This document shows positions 47,824-55,319 of a DNA stretch of 64,000 bases, piece by piece (the first letter of the stretch is position 1; the number at the start of each line of letters is the position of its first letter). Origin of the DNA: Rhizobium mayense (GTDB lineage: Bacteria > Pseudomonadota > Alphaproteobacteria > Rhizobiales > Rhizobiaceae); the NCBI RefSeq assembly GCF_030272705.1, contig NZ_JARFYM010000009.1, positions 111,900 to 175,899 on the forward strand, read 5' to 3'. The notes below the pieces were generated by a model. That model was not told the DNA's origin, searched no databases, and saw only the letters and a list, made by a program, of their open reading frames with translations. A program made the position numbers and the translations under genes.

Positions 47824-48504
47824 ATGCCGGAGAACCAAGCCGAAAGACCATTGCAGCCTGGAGATCGCGCGCCGAACGTCGTGCTGGATGCAATCACCCG
47901 CCAGGGCAAGATCGCCATTGACGATTTTCGTGGCCAGAAGCCGGTGCTTGTCGGGTTGTTCCGTGGGCTACATTGTCCCTTCTGCCGCCGGCAGATCGCC
48001 GCCATGTCCGAGCTCACCGGTGCGTTGCAGGAAAAAGGCATCGACAGCCTGACCGTCGTCAACACGCCGATCGACCGTGCGCGCCTCTATTTCCGCTACC
48101 ATCCGCTTCCCAATCTGCTGGCTGCTTCCGATCCTGAACGGGTATCGCACAAAGCCTTCGGCCTGCCGAATGTGCAGTTCACCGAAGACGAGAATGACTG
48201 GCCACGCAAGGTGGGCATGAAGACGGTGAAGTCGATGCGCGTCGAAATGCCGGACGAGCTTCCGCAGCCGATGGACCCGATGGCGGCGATGGAATTCCTC
48301 GACAAAGCGGACGGCTATGATTTCACCGAGGATGACAAGAAGATGATCGCCACCGGCGAAGGACAGCTCATCGGCGAGTTTCTGCTCGATCGGGATGGTG
48401 TCGTCCGGTGGTGCTTCACCGAAGTGGAGGAGTCTGGCCGTCATATGTTCGGCATTCCCGCCCCTCGAGAAGTGATGTCCGCAGCATCGAATATGGCTGT
48501 TTGA
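47824..48504 (+). CDS. AhpC/TSA-type peroxiredoxin-like protein
   Basis: A 226-residue thioredoxin-fold protein. The N-terminus PLQPGDRAPNVVLDAITRQGKIAIDDFRGQKPVLVGLFRGLHCPFCRRQIAAMSEL carries a CxxC (CPFC) in the position of the peroxidatic cysteine, followed by arginines. C-terminal VGEFLLDRDGVVRWCF-type strands (IGEFLLDRDGVVRWCFTEVEE) are conserved. It belongs to the peroxiredoxin-like family, with peroxide or thiol reduction likely but not certain. The ribosome site GGGAGGAA is strong. The downstream hairpin overlaps the end of the opposing recO gene. Confidence 0.88.
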   Translation: MPENQAERPLQPGDRAPNVVLDAITRQGKIAIDDFRGQKPVLVGLFRGLHCPFCRRQIAAMSELTGALQEKGIDSLTVVNTPIDRARLYFRYHPLPNLLAASDPERVSHKAFGLPNVQFTEDENDWPRKVGMKTVKSMRVEMPDELPQPMDPMAAMEFLDKADGYDFTEDDKKMIATGEGQLIGEFLLDRDGVVRWCFTEVEESGRHMFGIPAPREVMSAASNMAV

Positions 48505-48538
48505 AGCGAGCGCTCTTTCCGCTCCGAATGACGCCTTG

Positions 48539-48573
48539 GAGCATGATCCTCTCGGATTATGCTCTATTTTTTT
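48539..48573 (+). terminator. terminator after the peroxiredoxin gene, overlapping the recO stop
   Basis: An 11-bp stem with one G-U pair (GAGCATGATCC 48539-48549, GGATTATGCTC 48554-48564), a TCTC loop and a T7 run (48567-48573). The recO stop codon (48557-48559) lies inside it. Confidence 0.85.
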
Positions 48574-49339
48574 GCGGCAATGCCGGCCGCTCCTGTGTTT
48601 CCAAGGACGCCGCGTTCAGCGCTTTCAACGCCGCCTGGATGAACCCGTCACGCGCCGCGGCGATCTCGATGCCGCGCGGCTCGTAGACATGGCGATGCAG
48701 GAAGAAGCCAGTCAGGTGGAACGCGGCGGCCAGGCTTTCACAATCCGCCGCTTCGACGGAGCCGGCGGCAAGGAAGGGCGGCAGCGCCAGCATCTTGTCG
48801 GCCCAAGGCAAACCGGCCGAACGGCAGACGGCACGTCCGGTCTTCGGTGAAACGAAGGCGAGGTCGTCGCGCACGCCTGTCGCGGCACATGCAGTCAGAT
48901 CGAGGCCGAAGCCGAGATCGTTGAGCACCGCCAATTCGAAGCGGACGAAAAGCTCGCCTGCATCCATGGGGTTCTGCAGGTTTTCCAGAATGACATCGAG
49001 TGCATCGTAAAGATGTGGATGAGGATCGCGCTCAGGCAGCAGGCGCAGCAGCGCGCCCATGGCCTGTACGCCATAGACGGCGGTTGCCGTTTCCATCAGC
49101 CGCGCCGCCCGCAACCGCACCGGCTCCATGCGGAACTCGCCGAGATGTTCGTGCAGCCGCGCCCGCCAGGTGACTTCGACCAGATTGCCCGCCTGCAGCA
49201 CAGGCTGCATGGCGCGCGATCGGCCGGAGCGCACTAATCCCAGATGGCGCCCGCGATCACGCGTCATCACCTCGGCGATGACGCTTGTCTCGCCGAGGCG
49301 CTTGACGCCCAATATGATCGCCTGATCGTGCCACTGCAT
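48557..49339 (-). CDS. recO: DNA repair protein RecO
   Basis: A 260-residue RecO, the RecF-pathway mediator that loads RecA and anneals single strands. It begins with the OB-fold start [42 protein letters not shown], followed by the helical domain ([25 protein letters not shown]) and [22 protein letters not shown]. The zinc-finger cysteines are partly replaced, as usual in Rhizobiaceae. The C-terminus is [14 protein letters not shown]. In other rhizobia recO follows era directly; here a response regulator and a Crp-type gene lie between them. Confidence 0.95.
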   Translation of the reverse strand: MQWHDQAIILGVKRLGETSVIAEVMTRDRGRHLGLVRSGRSRAMQPVLQAGNLVEVTWRARLHEHLGEFRMEPVRLRAARLMETATAVYGVQAMGALLRLLPERDPHPHLYDALDVILENLQNPMDAGELFVRFELAVLNDLGFGLDLTACAATGVRDDLAFVSPKTGRAVCRSAGLPWADKMLALPPFLAAGSVEAADCESLAAAFHLTGFFLHRHVYEPRGIEIAAARDGFIQAALKALNAASLETQERPALPQKNRA

Positions 49340-49417
49340 CGGCTGGCTTATCCCGCAGAATGTCGTGATTCGAGTTTAGGACAAACGGCAGACGCTGTCA
49401 CATGGGAGACCATCGGC

Positions 49418-49523
49418 TCTAGAGCGGTTCAGCGCTTCTCGGAATCGCTTTCCCGCTCTATCCCTTTGATTTTACGCATTCCGGACGGAAAACCGCTTCG
49501 CACTTTTCCTGGAATTGCTCTAG
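49418..49523. repeat. RIME-like intergenic repeat, copy 1
   Basis: A 106-bp element with TCTAGAGC at the left and GCTCTAG at the right end. It is closely similar over its full length and in the same orientation to the copy at 52029-52135, including one identical block of nearly 40 bases in the right half. It resembles the Rhizobium-specific intergenic mosaic elements. Its right end supplies the stop codon of the response regulator gene. Confidence 0.85.
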
Positions 49524-49897
49524 GAGTCGCTTGATAGACGGCTCGCTGCCGCCAACTTATCGACGAATGCCCGCATGGCAGCTTCATCGAAGGGCTTGTT
49601 GAGCAAGGGCACGTGCCGCATGTCGTGTGGGAAGTCGAGCGTATCAGGATAGCCGCTGACGAAACCGAAGGCGATACCGCGCCCGGCCAGCAACCGGGCA
49701 AAGCCGAAACTCATCGAATCCCCCAAATTGACATCCAGCATTGCAAAATCATAACGCTCTGTATGAATGGCGTTGACTGCCTGCTCCAGGTTCGAGGCGA
49801 TTTCCACCTGCTCGACCCCTACAAGACGAAGGATTTCCTCCGCCTCCATCGCAATGATCAGATTGTCTTCTAAAATGAGAACGCGCTGAACCGTCAT
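49520..49897 (-). CDS. single-domain response regulator
   Basis: A 125-residue receiver domain with no output domain (MTVQRVLILEDNLIIAMEAE at the start). The acidic pair is ED near 10-11, the phospho-acceptor is D54 in FAMLDVNLGD, and the conserved Ser and Lys are in GFVSGYP and LNKPFDEAAM. Such CheY-like proteins act through protein contacts in phosphorelays. No kinase gene is nearby. The ATG at 49897 starts the receiver fold; an upstream frame extension is not receiver-like. The stop codon belongs to the RIME-like repeat, so the last residues SSDS may be repeat-derived. Confidence 0.9.
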   Translation of the reverse strand: MTVQRVLILEDNLIIAMEAEEILRLVGVEQVEIASNLEQAVNAIHTERYDFAMLDVNLGDSMSFGFARLLAGRGIAFGFVSGYPDTLDFPHDMRHVPLLNKPFDEAAMRAFVDKLAAASRLSSDS

Positions 49898-50232
49898 ATC
49901 AGCGCCATCCCCGCGTCCGTACGCCAAACGGCGCGGTGCCCCGTAAATATTCCCACATCTATCCCTCCGGCGCCAATCATCGGCCCGTGTTGAATGGATG
50001 GTATTCCCCCATCCGTGTTGGCTAGATCTCATGTGACATGACCTTGCCTAGACCCGCTTCGCACTTTTAACCCCGCGGCACTATGGGCTCGTCATCATGC
50101 TCCAATCGCTTTTGCCGCTGCGGTTAGTAAAAGGTGAAACTGGTCGAAAAGTGACGACGAATGTAGTCTATGCTGATACAGTAATTGCTGGCATTTAAAA
50201 ATGACATGGGCATCCTGTGTCAATATCGAACA
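49898..50232. other. intergenic region between response regulator and Crp-type gene
   Basis: About 335 bases with no supported gene. It contains an inverted repeat GGATGG/CCATCC (49996-50001 with 50009-50014) and an AT-rich stretch at 50160-50230. It should hold the promoter of the response regulator and the 3' end of the Crp-type transcript. Confidence 0.4.
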
Positions 50233-50985
50233 TCAGATGAATGGTCGCCGGCCCGAATCGAGCCCCTCCCACGCGGCGAGTTCGGCAAGTCCTTCGCCAT
50301 TCAGCACGTCGCAACCGCGCTCCTGCCAATGAATCAATCCTCGTTCTGAGAGCCTTTTCAATGTTTTGTTGGTATGAACGATAGAGAGGCCGAGCGTATC
50401 GGCGATGTGCTGCTGTGTGATCGGGATGACCTTGCTGCCGTTGAAGAGGTGCAAGGCACTGGCCCGCTGATGCAGATAGGCGAGCAGATAAGCGGCTCTT
50501 TCCAGCGCGGAGCGCCGGCCGATGCTCAAGAGATGTTCATCCAGAATGCGTTCTTCCCGTGCGGCGATCCAGGTCAGATCAAAAGCGAGCGACGGATGCC
50601 TGTTATAGAGCGTCATCAGTTCCGCACGCTCGAAGACACAGAGCGAGACTGGTGACAGAGCTTCGGTGGAATGCCGCATTTCGCCCATGATCGAGCCCTG
50701 CAGACCGATGAGGTCGCCGGGCATGACATAATTGAGAATCTGCCTGCGCCCGTCTTCGAGGGTCTTATAGCGAAAGCCCCAGCCGGAAAGAATCGTGAAG
50801 AGGTGAGCGCTGTGGGCGCCCTCGAGGAAAATCGTCGCACCGGCATCGACGACAAGCTCGCCCTTCTTGAAATCCGCGACGAAACTCAGCTCCTCGCGAT
50901 TGAATTCGCGGAAATGCGGCATGTCCCGCAGCGGACATTGCTGGCACGGCGTTTTTTGCCCGTGCATCGTTGTCGTCTTTGCCAT
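50233..50985 (-). CDS. Crp/Fnr family transcriptional regulator (CxxC N-terminus)
   Basis: A 250-residue regulator. The cNMP-like sensor domain (about 30-145) contains AGATIFLEGAHSAHLFTILSGWGFRYKTLEDGRRQI. The C-terminal helix-turn-helix (about 170-230) has ITQQHIADTLGLSIVHTNKTLKRLSERGLIHW. The N-terminus has C14 and C17 (PCQQCPLR) and there is C116, but no third N-terminal cysteine, so a classical FNR 4Fe-4S cluster (four cysteines) is not obvious. The ligand is unknown. It lies beside era on the same strand with an 85-base gap. Confidence 0.92.
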   Translation of the reverse strand: MAKTTTMHGQKTPCQQCPLRDMPHFREFNREELSFVADFKKGELVVDAGATIFLEGAHSAHLFTILSGWGFRYKTLEDGRRQILNYVMPGDLIGLQGSIMGEMRHSTEALSPVSLCVFERAELMTLYNRHPSLAFDLTWIAAREERILDEHLLSIGRRSALERAAYLLAYLHQRASALHLFNGSKVIPITQQHIADTLGLSIVHTNKTLKRLSERGLIHWQERGCDVLNGEGLAELAAWEGLDSGRRPFI

Positions 50986-51070
50986 TGACGCCGCCCCTTG
51001 GGCCGTGCCGACGGACGCAATCCGCCCGGCGGCTGTCGCAATGTAAGACAGTCAACGGAAAATTGTTCCG

Positions 51071-52027
51071 TCAGCGCGGAAACTCGAGGCCCATCTCGCG
51101 GAAGCGTTCCGGATCGTCGCCCCAGTTCTCCCGCACCTTGACGAAGAGGAAGAGATGCACCGGCTGCTCGAGAATTTCGGACAGTTCCTTGCGCGAGGCG
51201 GTCGAGATCGCCTTGATCGTTTCGCCTGATTTACCGAGGGCAATCTTCTTCTGGCTCTCACGCTCGACATAGATCACCTGCTCGATCCGCACCGAGCCGT
51301 CCTTGCGCTCCTCCCATTTCTCCGTCTCGACATGGGAGGAATAAGGCAATTCCTGATGCAGGCGCAGGAACAGTTTTTCGCGGGTGATTTCAGCGGCGAG
51401 CTGGCGCATCGGCAGGTCGGAAATCTGGTCCTCGGGATAATACCACGGGCCTTCCGGCAGGGTCTTTGCCAGATAGTCCATCACATCGTCGCAGCCCGAA
51501 CCGTTTTCGGCCGAAATCATAAAGGTCTGCTCGAAGGCGATCTTCTCGTTGGCGGCAGCGGCGAGCGCCAGCAGGTCTTCGCGGCGAACCCGGTCGATCT
51601 TGTTCAGAACGAGGATCTTCGGCTGCGAAACTTCCTTCAGTCCTTCGAGGATGGCTTCGGCATCGCCGCGTATCCCGCGCTCGCTGTCGATCAGCAGCAT
51701 GATGAGATCCGCATCCTTGGCGCCGCCCCAGGCGGTCGTCACCATTGCGCGGTCAAGGCGCCGGCGCGGCTTGAAGATACCGGGCGTATCCATGAAGACG
51801 ATCTGCGCATTGTCATGAATGGCGATGCCGCGCACGATCGCGCGCGTCGTCTGCACCTTGTGGCTGACAATCGATACTTTGGCGCCGACGAGCCGGTTGA
51901 CGAGCGTCGACTTGCCGGCATTGGTCGGGCCGATAAGGGCCACGAAGCCGGAATGCGTCGGGCTGATGTTTTCAGCCGCGCCTTCGCCGGCGGCCATGTC
52001 TTCCTGATTGGTCATCTTTTCCGTCAT
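51071..52027 (-). CDS. era: GTPase Era
   Basis: A 318-residue ribosome-assembly GTPase binding the 16S rRNA 3' end. The GTPase motifs are G1 GPTNAGKST, G3 DTPG in FMDTPGIFKPRR, and G4 NKID in LVLNKIDRV. The KH domain holds ALGKSGETIKAISTASRKELSEIL. Start choice is uncertain: ATG 52027 and ATG 52015 are both in frame, and neither has a clear SD because a repeat ends 2 bases upstream of the first. It is the downstream partner of lepB-rnc, as in many bacteria. Confidence 0.96.
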   Translation of the reverse strand: MTEKMTNQEDMAAGEGAAENISPTHSGFVALIGPTNAGKSTLVNRLVGAKVSIVSHKVQTTRAIVRGIAIHDNAQIVFMDTPGIFKPRRRLDRAMVTTAWGGAKDADLIMLLIDSERGIRGDAEAILEGLKEVSQPKILVLNKIDRVRREDLLALAAAANEKIAFEQTFMISAENGSGCDDVMDYLAKTLPEGPWYYPEDQISDLPMRQLAAEITREKLFLRLHQELPYSSHVETEKWEERKDGSVRIEQVIYVERESQKKIALGKSGETIKAISTASRKELSEILEQPVHLFLFVKVRENWGDDPERFREMGLEFPR

Positions 52028-52028
52028 T

Positions 52029-52135
52029 TCTAGAGCGGCTCTGCGTTTCACGGAATCGCTTTCCCGCTCTCCCCTTTGTTTTTTACGCAATTCCGGACGG
52101 AAAACCGCTTCGCACTTTTCCTGGAATTACTCTAG
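52029..52135. repeat. RIME-like intergenic repeat, copy 2 (fills the rnc-era gap)
   Basis: A 107-bp element closely matching copy 1 (49418-49523), same orientation and ends TCTAGAGC and CTCTAG. It occupies almost the whole 112-base gap between the rnc stop (52140) and the era start (52027), so every rnc-era transcript passes through it. Confidence 0.85.
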
Positions 52136-52139
52136 GCAG

Positions 52140-52859
52140 TCATTTTTGAGAGGACTGGAGCTGCCATACACCTTCGCGCTCCAAAATCCGCGTCGCAGCC
52201 ACCTGCTCGGCGGCGCGTTTGGAGCGTTCAATACCGGTCTCTGGCGCGGTTCCGGCCACCTCCACCGTCACCGTGAAGCGGGGATCATGATCCGGTCCGC
52301 TGCGGTCATCAACCCTATAAACGGGTGTGACACCAAATTTCGCGTGTGCCCATTCCTGCAATTCCGTCTTGGCGTCTCGCCTTGCACCATCGGGACGGAT
52401 GGCGCGGCGCTCCCAGTAGCGCAAAATGAACTTGCGCGCCACTTCAAGGCCACCATCGAGATAGAGGGCCGCAATCAGGCTTTCGACGACGTCGGCACGC
52501 ACATTCAGCATGCGCTTGCCGGTCAGTTTTTTGACATCGGCGCCGGTGCGGATGAAGAGATGCAACTGCATCTCGTCGGCGACTTCAGCGCAGGTCTCCG
52601 CACTCACCAACTGGTTGAGGCGCACCGAGAGTTCACCCTCGGTCGCCGTACCAAAGGTCTGGAAAAGCAGCTCGGCGATGCACAGGCCGAGAACCCGATC
52701 GCCTAGAAATTCCAGCCGCTCGTAATTGCCGGCCTTGTGCGTTCGAGCACTGGCATGCGTGAGAGCCCAGTCGAGGCGCCCCTTCTCAGCGAATTCGTGA
52801 CCTATAGCGGCTTCAAGCCTGACACGATCTGCCTGCTGGAGCGTCTGCGTTTTCGTCAT
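52140..52859 (-). CDS. rnc: ribonuclease III
   Basis: A 239-residue double-strand-specific RNase that processes rRNA precursors. The catalytic signature NYERLEFLGDRVLGLCIAELLF is complete. The second acidic set is in NVRADVVESLIAALYLDGGLEVARKFI. The double-stranded RNA binding domain covers about 160-230 (DAKTELQEWAHAKFGVTPVYRV, SKRAAEQVAATRIL). It overlaps the lepB stop by 4 bases (start at 52859), so lepB and rnc are translationally coupled. era follows after the repeat. Confidence 0.97.
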   Translation of the reverse strand: MTKTQTLQQADRVRLEAAIGHEFAEKGRLDWALTHASARTHKAGNYERLEFLGDRVLGLCIAELLFQTFGTATEGELSVRLNQLVSAETCAEVADEMQLHLFIRTGADVKKLTGKRMLNVRADVVESLIAALYLDGGLEVARKFILRYWERRAIRPDGARRDAKTELQEWAHAKFGVTPVYRVDDRSGPDHDPRFTVTVEVAGTAPETGIERSKRAAEQVAATRILEREGVWQLQSSQK

Positions 52860-53602
52860 TCGACGACCTTAAAGAGGCGATCCCAACGCATGTTGGTCGG
52901 CCATTTCCAGATTTCGCGGAACGAAGTGTCGTGTCCGAGCGAGAAGAAAATGACGCTGGCGCGCCCGATCAGGTTCTCAGCCGGCACATAACCGACGTCG
53001 AAACGGCTGTCGTCGGAATTGTCGCGGTTGTCGCCCATCATGAAGTAGTTGCCCGGCGGCACGACATATTCCTGCGTGTTGTCGCCGCGCGAGTTCGGCG
53101 ACAGGTCCAACGTATCGTAGACCTTGCCGGTATCCGGCAGACGCTCGCTATAAACGGGAATATCGTCGCCCGGCTCCTGGCTGTAGTCCGACGCGAAGGT
53201 GCCATGCGGCTGGCGCGGAACAGCCTGGCCGTTGATGTAAAGGATATCGTTCTTCACCTGAATACGATCGCCCGGCAGGCCGATGACGCGCTTGATATAG
53301 TCGACATCCGGATTAGGCGGGAAGCGGAAGACCACGACATCACCGCGCTTCGGTTCGCTACCGAAGATGCGGCCGCTGAACAGATCCGGCGAGAAAGGCA
53401 ACGAATATTTCGAATAGCCGTAGGCGAACTTGTTGACGAAGATATAGTCGCCGACAAGAAGCGTCGGCATCATCGAGCCCGACGGAATGGTAAAAGGTTG
53501 AAATAGCACTGTGCGGATGATCATGGCCAGGACCAGAGCCTGTACTATGACCTTGAAGTTTTCCCACAGGACATTCTGCTGTTTTTCGGCTTTCTCGGAC
53601 AC
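52856..53602 (-). CDS. lepB: signal peptidase I
   Basis: A 248-residue membrane protease removing Sec and Tat signal peptides. An N-terminal anchor (VIVQALVLAMIIRTVLFQPFTIPSG) precedes the nucleophile serine in PSGSMMPTLLVGDYIFVNKFAYG. The catalytic lysine lies in YIKRVIGLPGD. GDNRDNSDDSRFDVGYVP is box E of the family. Its stop overlaps the rnc start. The order lepB-rnc-era is standard. Confidence 0.97.
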   Translation of the reverse strand: MSEKAEKQQNVLWENFKVIVQALVLAMIIRTVLFQPFTIPSGSMMPTLLVGDYIFVNKFAYGYSKYSLPFSPDLFSGRIFGSEPKRGDVVVFRFPPNPDVDYIKRVIGLPGDRIQVKNDILYINGQAVPRQPHGTFASDYSQEPGDDIPVYSERLPDTGKVYDTLDLSPNSRGDNTQEYVVPPGNYFMMGDNRDNSDDSRFDVGYVPAENLIGRASVIFFSLGHDTSFREIWKWPTNMRWDRLFKVVE

Positions 53603-53717
53603 GCAGTCTTATTCCTTGTTCGCACCCCACCGGCGCACTTTACTTTCAGGCACTCTCTATCTTCTTCATACCACGGCGGCAATGGCGCAGGTATTAAAAG
53701 CGAGACATGTTCGTCAT

Positions 53718-54122
53718 TCAGCCCGCAATCGGCAGTGCTTCGATAATCACGAAGGCTTGAGCGAGAGGGAAATCATCGGTTATCGTCAAATGAATGGCAG
53801 CGCGATGATTTTCCGGCATCATCGCCGCCAGCCTTTTCGCCGCACCGCCCGTCAGCCGCATTGTCGGCTTGCCACTCGGCAGATTGACGACACCCATGTC
53901 GCGCCAGAAGACGCCCTGCGCCAGCCCCGTGCCAAGCGCCTTGGAGCAGGCTTCCTTGGCGGCGAAGCGTTTGGCGTATGACGCAGCCTTGTTCTTGCGC
54001 CCTTCGGATTTGGCGCGCTCGATGTCAGTGAAACAGCGCTCGGTGAACCGTGTACCGAAGCGCTCAATCGATTTTTCGATGCGGCGGATGTCGATGAGGT
54101 CGCTGCCTATCCCGATGATCAT
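53718..54122 (-). CDS. acpS: holo-[acyl-carrier-protein] synthase
   Basis: A 134-residue phosphopantetheinyl transferase that activates ACP for fatty acid synthesis. [35 protein letters not shown] is the start, with the magnesium-binding D8. [20 protein letters not shown] carries the conserved WxxKEA-like block (here RFAAKEA). The ATG at 54122 matches the family N-terminus; the frame is open for 29 codons further upstream but without similarity. It lies between lepB and DUF2062. Confidence 0.96.
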   Translation of the reverse strand: MIIGIGSDLIDIRRIEKSIERFGTRFTERCFTDIERAKSEGRKNKAASYAKRFAAKEACSKALGTGLAQGVFWRDMGVVNLPSGKPTMRLTGGAAKRLAAMMPENHRAAIHLTITDDFPLAQAFVIIEALPIAG

Positions 54123-54162
54123 GAGAAGGCCCTCCAGCCGGCCGCGGCGATGTCGCGTTCCG

Positions 54163-54750
54163 TCAGACGCTCGATGCGTTGTCAGCAAGGGCCAGGCGCT
54201 CGCGCGCACGCTCCATCAGCCGCGCCTTGCGACGAGTTTTGAAGCTCTTCACCCCATAATAGGTCAACGCGTAGACGATGACGCCCGTGACGATTGCCGG
54301 CGGGATGCCACCGATCAGCATCGGCTTCAAGACCGGGTCCCAAATCTGCAGGAGATCGCCTTTATGCCACAGCGCAGGCAGATCGATGCCACCACTTTGG
54401 CCACCGCCGTCGCGCGCCAGGATCAGATGACCGATTTCCCAAGTGAGGCCCCAGATGAAGGGATAGGTGATGGGATTGCCAGCAGCCAGGCAGCCGAGCG
54501 CGGCCGCGACCACATTGCCACCGACCAGATAGGCGATGATGATCGCCATGACGAAATGCACGCCGATGAAGGGGGTCCAGGAAACGACGATGCCAGCAGC
54601 AAAGCCCGCAGCCACCGAATGCGGCGACGCGGCAAGGCGCACGAGGCGCTTTCCGAAATATTGGAACGAGCGAATGAAACCTTTACGGGGCCAAAGATGA
54701 TCCCGCAGTTTTTCCCTCAACGTCAGTGGTTTTCTGCGACGAAATAACAT
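54163..54750 (-). CDS. DUF2062 membrane protein
   Basis: A 195-residue inner-membrane protein. The basic N-terminus ([63 protein letters not shown]) is the DUF2062 hallmark, with three to four helices following ([33 protein letters not shown] and [17 protein letters not shown]). The role is unknown; the family lies with rsh and acpS in rhizobia. It ends 40 bases before acpS on the same strand. Confidence 0.92.
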   Translation of the reverse strand: MLFRRRKPLTLREKLRDHLWPRKGFIRSFQYFGKRLVRLAASPHSVAAGFAAGIVVSWTPFIGVHFVMAIIIAYLVGGNVVAAALGCLAAGNPITYPFIWGLTWEIGHLILARDGGGQSGGIDLPALWHKGDLLQIWDPVLKPMLIGGIPPAIVTGVIVYALTYYGVKSFKTRRKARLMERARERLALADNASSV

Positions 54751-54977
54751 GCGGCTTATCTAGTGCACCCAGGGCCGTGATGACAAGAGCGGCGAAGCGC
54801 ATCATACGCCGATTATCCAGCCGCAGCACCTATGCTCTCTGGAGCGGACGCATGTTCAAAGAACAGCAAAAGCCTGGTCTAGCTCTTTATGCGGAACATC
54901 CTGTCTGCTTTCAGCGGGACGCTCCAAGGGCGCTGCAACATGCGCGCCCCTTCCCATTTTGAAAGTATTGTCAGCGT

Positions 54978-55127
54978 TTAACGCTGGCGGAACATGCCGC
55001 GATCGACCTGGCGCTGACGATATTCAAGGTCAAAGCGGTCGTGCGAACCATTCAGATAGGCCATTTCACGTTCTTCAGTACTCGGAACGCGCAAAGCACG
55101 GGCGAATTTCTTGATAGGACCAAACAT
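54978..55127 (-). CDS. DUF3563-type small protein
   Basis: A 49-residue protein, MFGPIKKFARALRVPSTEER at the start, then EMAYLNGSHDRFDLEYRQRQVDRGMFRQR. The pattern (basic amphipathic helix, then YLN.S.D..DLE.R.R..) matches the short DUF3563 family of Proteobacteria, function unknown. ATG 55127 has AGAGAAG 4-7 bases upstream; the longer frame starting upstream is not supported. It is a separate small gene in the gap between rsh and DUF2062, where the broader region is otherwise non-coding. Confidence 0.8.
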   Translation of the reverse strand: MFGPIKKFARALRVPSTEEREMAYLNGSHDRFDLEYRQRQVDRGMFRQR

Positions 55128-55319
55128 TGTCTTCTCTCTTCTCTGTATCGTTTCTTCAACGATCAGAAGATAGGCGTGGCAAAGGTTAATTACCACCGCT
55201 CTAAAATACACGCAGCCATGCACAGATCGCATGGCTTTGTACAAAGCTAGGCAAATTTGGTCACAAAATGATCATAAAATATGCAATTCGCATCGGATCG
55301 ATGCCATTGCCAAGGATAA

